Shown: positions 60,646 through 62,325 of the stretch, in pieces
Layout of the letters: each line of letters starts with the position of its first letter
How positions within the stretch are numbered: position 1 is the stretch's first letter
Assembly: GCF_014648475.1 (NCBI RefSeq)
Contig: NZ_BMRE01000051.1
Coordinates: forward strand, 1-62,325
Direction of reading: 5' to 3'
Source: Lentzea flava
GTDB lineage: Bacteria; Actinomycetota; Actinomycetes; Mycobacteriales; Pseudonocardiaceae
DNA length: 62,325 bases
Notes under the pieces: generated by a model
What the model was told of the DNA's origin: nothing
Database searches by the model: none
Seen by the model: the letters and a program-made list of their open reading frames with translations, nothing else
Made by a program: the position numbers and the translations under genes

Positions 60646-62235
60646 ATGTCCATCTCACGCCGGTTATTCATCGGTTCCGCCGCCGCGGCGGGAACGGCGA
60701 TCGCGGCCGGGGCGCCGGCCTCGGCGAGCACCGACAACTGCCACGGCGGCTTCCCCGACGTCACCGTCAGACCGGACGACCCGAGGTACGCCGAACTGGT
60801 GGCGCGCGGCTTCAACCAGCGCTACATCGGAAAGCCCGACCAGGCGCACGTCGTGTACACCCCCGCACAGATCGAGAACGTCCTCAACAGCGCCGTGAAG
60901 AACAAGCAGCACTTCTCGGTCCGCAGCGGCGGGCACTGCTTCGTCGGGCTCGTCGACGACCCGGCCAACAAGGTCCTGATCGACGTCTCGGAGATGAAGG
61001 GCGTCTACTTCGACCAGAGGATGAAGGCGATCTGCGTCGAGTCCGGCGTCACGATCGGCGAGCTGCTGCGATCGCTCTACTACGGTTGGGGCGTCACGCT
61101 TCCCGCGGGCGTGTGCCCGTCGGTCGGCGCGGGCGGCCACATCTCCGGCGGCGGCTACGGCCCGCTGTCGCGCAAGTTCGGCCTGACCGTCGACCACCTG
61201 TACGGCGTGGAGGTCGTCACGGTCGGCGCGGACGGCAGGGCGAAGACCGTGGTGGCGACCAGGAACCCGAGCGACCCCAACCGCGACCTGTGGTGGGCGC
61301 ACACCGGTGGCGGCGGCGGAAACTTCGGCGTCATCACGAAGTACTGGTTCCGCACACCGGGAATCTCGGGCAACGACCCGACACAGCTGCTGCCCCGCCC
61401 GCCCGCACGGCTGCTGTCGTGCTGGGCCACCTGGTCCTGGGACGGCATGACCGAGCAGGACTTCAAGCGCCTGGTCCGCAACCACGGCACGTGGCACGCC
61501 GCGAACAGCGCGCCCGGCTCGGCCTACGAGAGCCTGCACAGCTCGTTGCACCTCAACCGCAAGTCGGTCGGCTCGATCTTCCTGGAGATCCGCATCGACG
61601 GCACGCTGCCCAACGCGCAGAAGCTGCTCGACGACTACATCGCCGCGGTCGGCGCGGGCGTCTCGGTGAAGGTCAACGCGATGCCGTGGGAAGGCCTGTT
61701 CCTCGCCAACGCCGTCGACGTGTGGGTCGACCCGACCGGCTCGAACCGCAACGAGACCAAGGGCAGCAACCTGCGCAAGCCGTTGAACGACGAGCAGGTC
61801 GACACCGTGTGGCGGTCGCTGACCGACCCGCAGCGGCAGGGCCAGGGCAAGGTGTACCTCGCCTCCTACGGCTGCACCATCAACACCGTCGCGCCATCCG
61901 CCACCGCCGTGCCACAGCGCAGCTCCATGTTCAAGATGGCGGTGGGCACCTCGTGGGCCGACCCCGCCGAGGACGCCGTGCAGGTGCAGTGGGTGCGCGA
62001 CACCTACACCGGCATCCACAAGGCCACCGGTGGCGCGCCCGCGCCCAACGACGCCCAGGACGGCGCGTACATCAACTACCCCGACCTCGACCTGCTCGAC
62101 CCGAACCGCAACCGGTCGGGGGTGCCGTGGTACACGCTCTACTACAAGGACAACTACCCGGCGCTGCAGCGGATCAAGGCCAAGTACGACCCGGCCAACG
62201 TGTTCCACCACCCGCTCTCGATCCGCCCCGCCTGA
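60646..62235 (+). CDS. Exported bicovalent-FAD sugar oxidase (AknOx-like)
   Basis: A 529-residue berberine-bridge-type oxidase. It has a Tat signal (SISRRLFIGSAAAAGTAI, cleavage near ASA). The two flavin attachment residues are His 97 (VRSGGHCFVG) and Cys 157 (PAGVCPSVGAGGH), 60 residues apart exactly as His 70 and Cys 130 in AknOx, and WYTLYYKDNYPALQRIK near the C-terminus holds the Tyr base. AknOx turns terminal L-rhodinose to cinerulose A and aculose. Codon 7 is TTA (60664), so translation may need a bldA-type tRNA. Only a weak ribosome site precedes ATG 60646. Confidence 0.9.
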   Translation: MSISRRLFIGSAAAAGTAIAAGAPASASTDNCHGGFPDVTVRPDDPRYAELVARGFNQRYIGKPDQAHVVYTPAQIENVLNSAVKNKQHFSVRSGGHCFVGLVDDPANKVLIDVSEMKGVYFDQRMKAICVESGVTIGELLRSLYYGWGVTLPAGVCPSVGAGGHISGGGYGPLSRKFGLTVDHLYGVEVVTVGADGRAKTVVATRNPSDPNRDLWWAHTGGGGGNFGVITKYWFRTPGISGNDPTQLLPRPPARLLSCWATWSWDGMTEQDFKRLVRNHGTWHAANSAPGSAYESLHSSLHLNRKSVGSIFLEIRIDGTLPNAQKLLDDYIAAVGAGVSVKVNAMPWEGLFLANAVDVWVDPTGSNRNETKGSNLRKPLNDEQVDTVWRSLTDPQRQGQGKVYLASYGCTINTVAPSATAVPQRSSMFKMAVGTSWADPAEDAVQVQWVRDTYTGIHKATGGAPAPNDAQDGAYINYPDLDLLDPNRNRSGVPWYTLYYKDNYPALQRIKAKYDPANVFHHPLSIRPA

Positions 62236-62325
62236 CCCTCACGTCACGTCGATGAAGGGCTCCTTGCTCCACCTCTTGGGTTCTAGGGATCGTTGCAACA
62301 CCTGAGTTGTGCAGGGGTTGCAGTG

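Overview
The window looks like chromosomal DNA of a high-GC actinomycete. The gene order, GTG/TTG starts and gene families fit the Pseudonocardiales (a Lentzea-, Saccharothrix- or Actinosynnema-like organism), but the genus is an inference. The left ~23 kb is core genome. ctaF, ctaC, asnB, adoK, an ErpA/HesB protein, glycerate kinase, a DUF3043 protein, cobT, cobS, ilvE, pepA, sucB, a TIGR01777 epimerase and lipB follow the order of the Mycobacterium tuberculosis Rv2199c-Rv2217 region. The lipA gene expected next to lipB is not there. From about 23.7 kb onward the window is accessory DNA.

From ~23.7 to 62.3 kb lies one large biosynthetic gene cluster. Its backbone is a reducing type II polyketide synthase: ketosynthase alpha and beta, ACP, didomain aromatase/cyclase, an ActIII-type C-9 ketoreductase, a PF04199 ring cyclase and an ActVA-Orf6-type anthrone monooxygenase. 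Starter-unit genes point to a non-acetate primer: a KASIII-like protein with Ser in place of the catalytic Cys (DpsC/AknE2-like), a free acyltransferase, a citramalate synthase inside the PKS operon and an alpha-methylacyl-CoA racemase-type CoA protein. A P450-ferredoxin-ferredoxin reductase set and two more P450s tailor the product. A DrrAB-like ABC exporter probably confers efflux.

The right end (48.7-62.2 kb) holds every step of an L-rhodinose-type 2,3,6-trideoxysugar pathway after the 4-keto-6-deoxy intermediate: 2,3-dehydratase, 3-ketoreductase, Fe-S 3-dehydrase, epimerase and 4-ketoreductase. One glycosyltransferase follows, and an AknOx-like flavin oxidase that may oxidise the attached sugar to cinerulose or aculose. 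The nucleotidyltransferase and 4,6-dehydratase are not in the window. A SARP activator, a WYL regulator and a two-component pair are candidate regulators.

The most unusual part is at 34.6-37.9 kb. In the middle of the PKS cluster sit a 60-residue RiPP precursor with a Cys/Ser/Thr-rich tail, a translationally coupled fused E1-like/YcaO cyclodehydratase, and a protein resembling the front half of a SagB-type dehydrogenase without its flavin domain. Next to them are a sensor kinase made of two complete kinase modules fused in one chain and, between it and its convergent response regulator, an array of five AT-rich inverted repeats. Single arms of the same repeat recur at eight sites in the core-genome half, four of them inside coding sequence, and nowhere else in the cluster.
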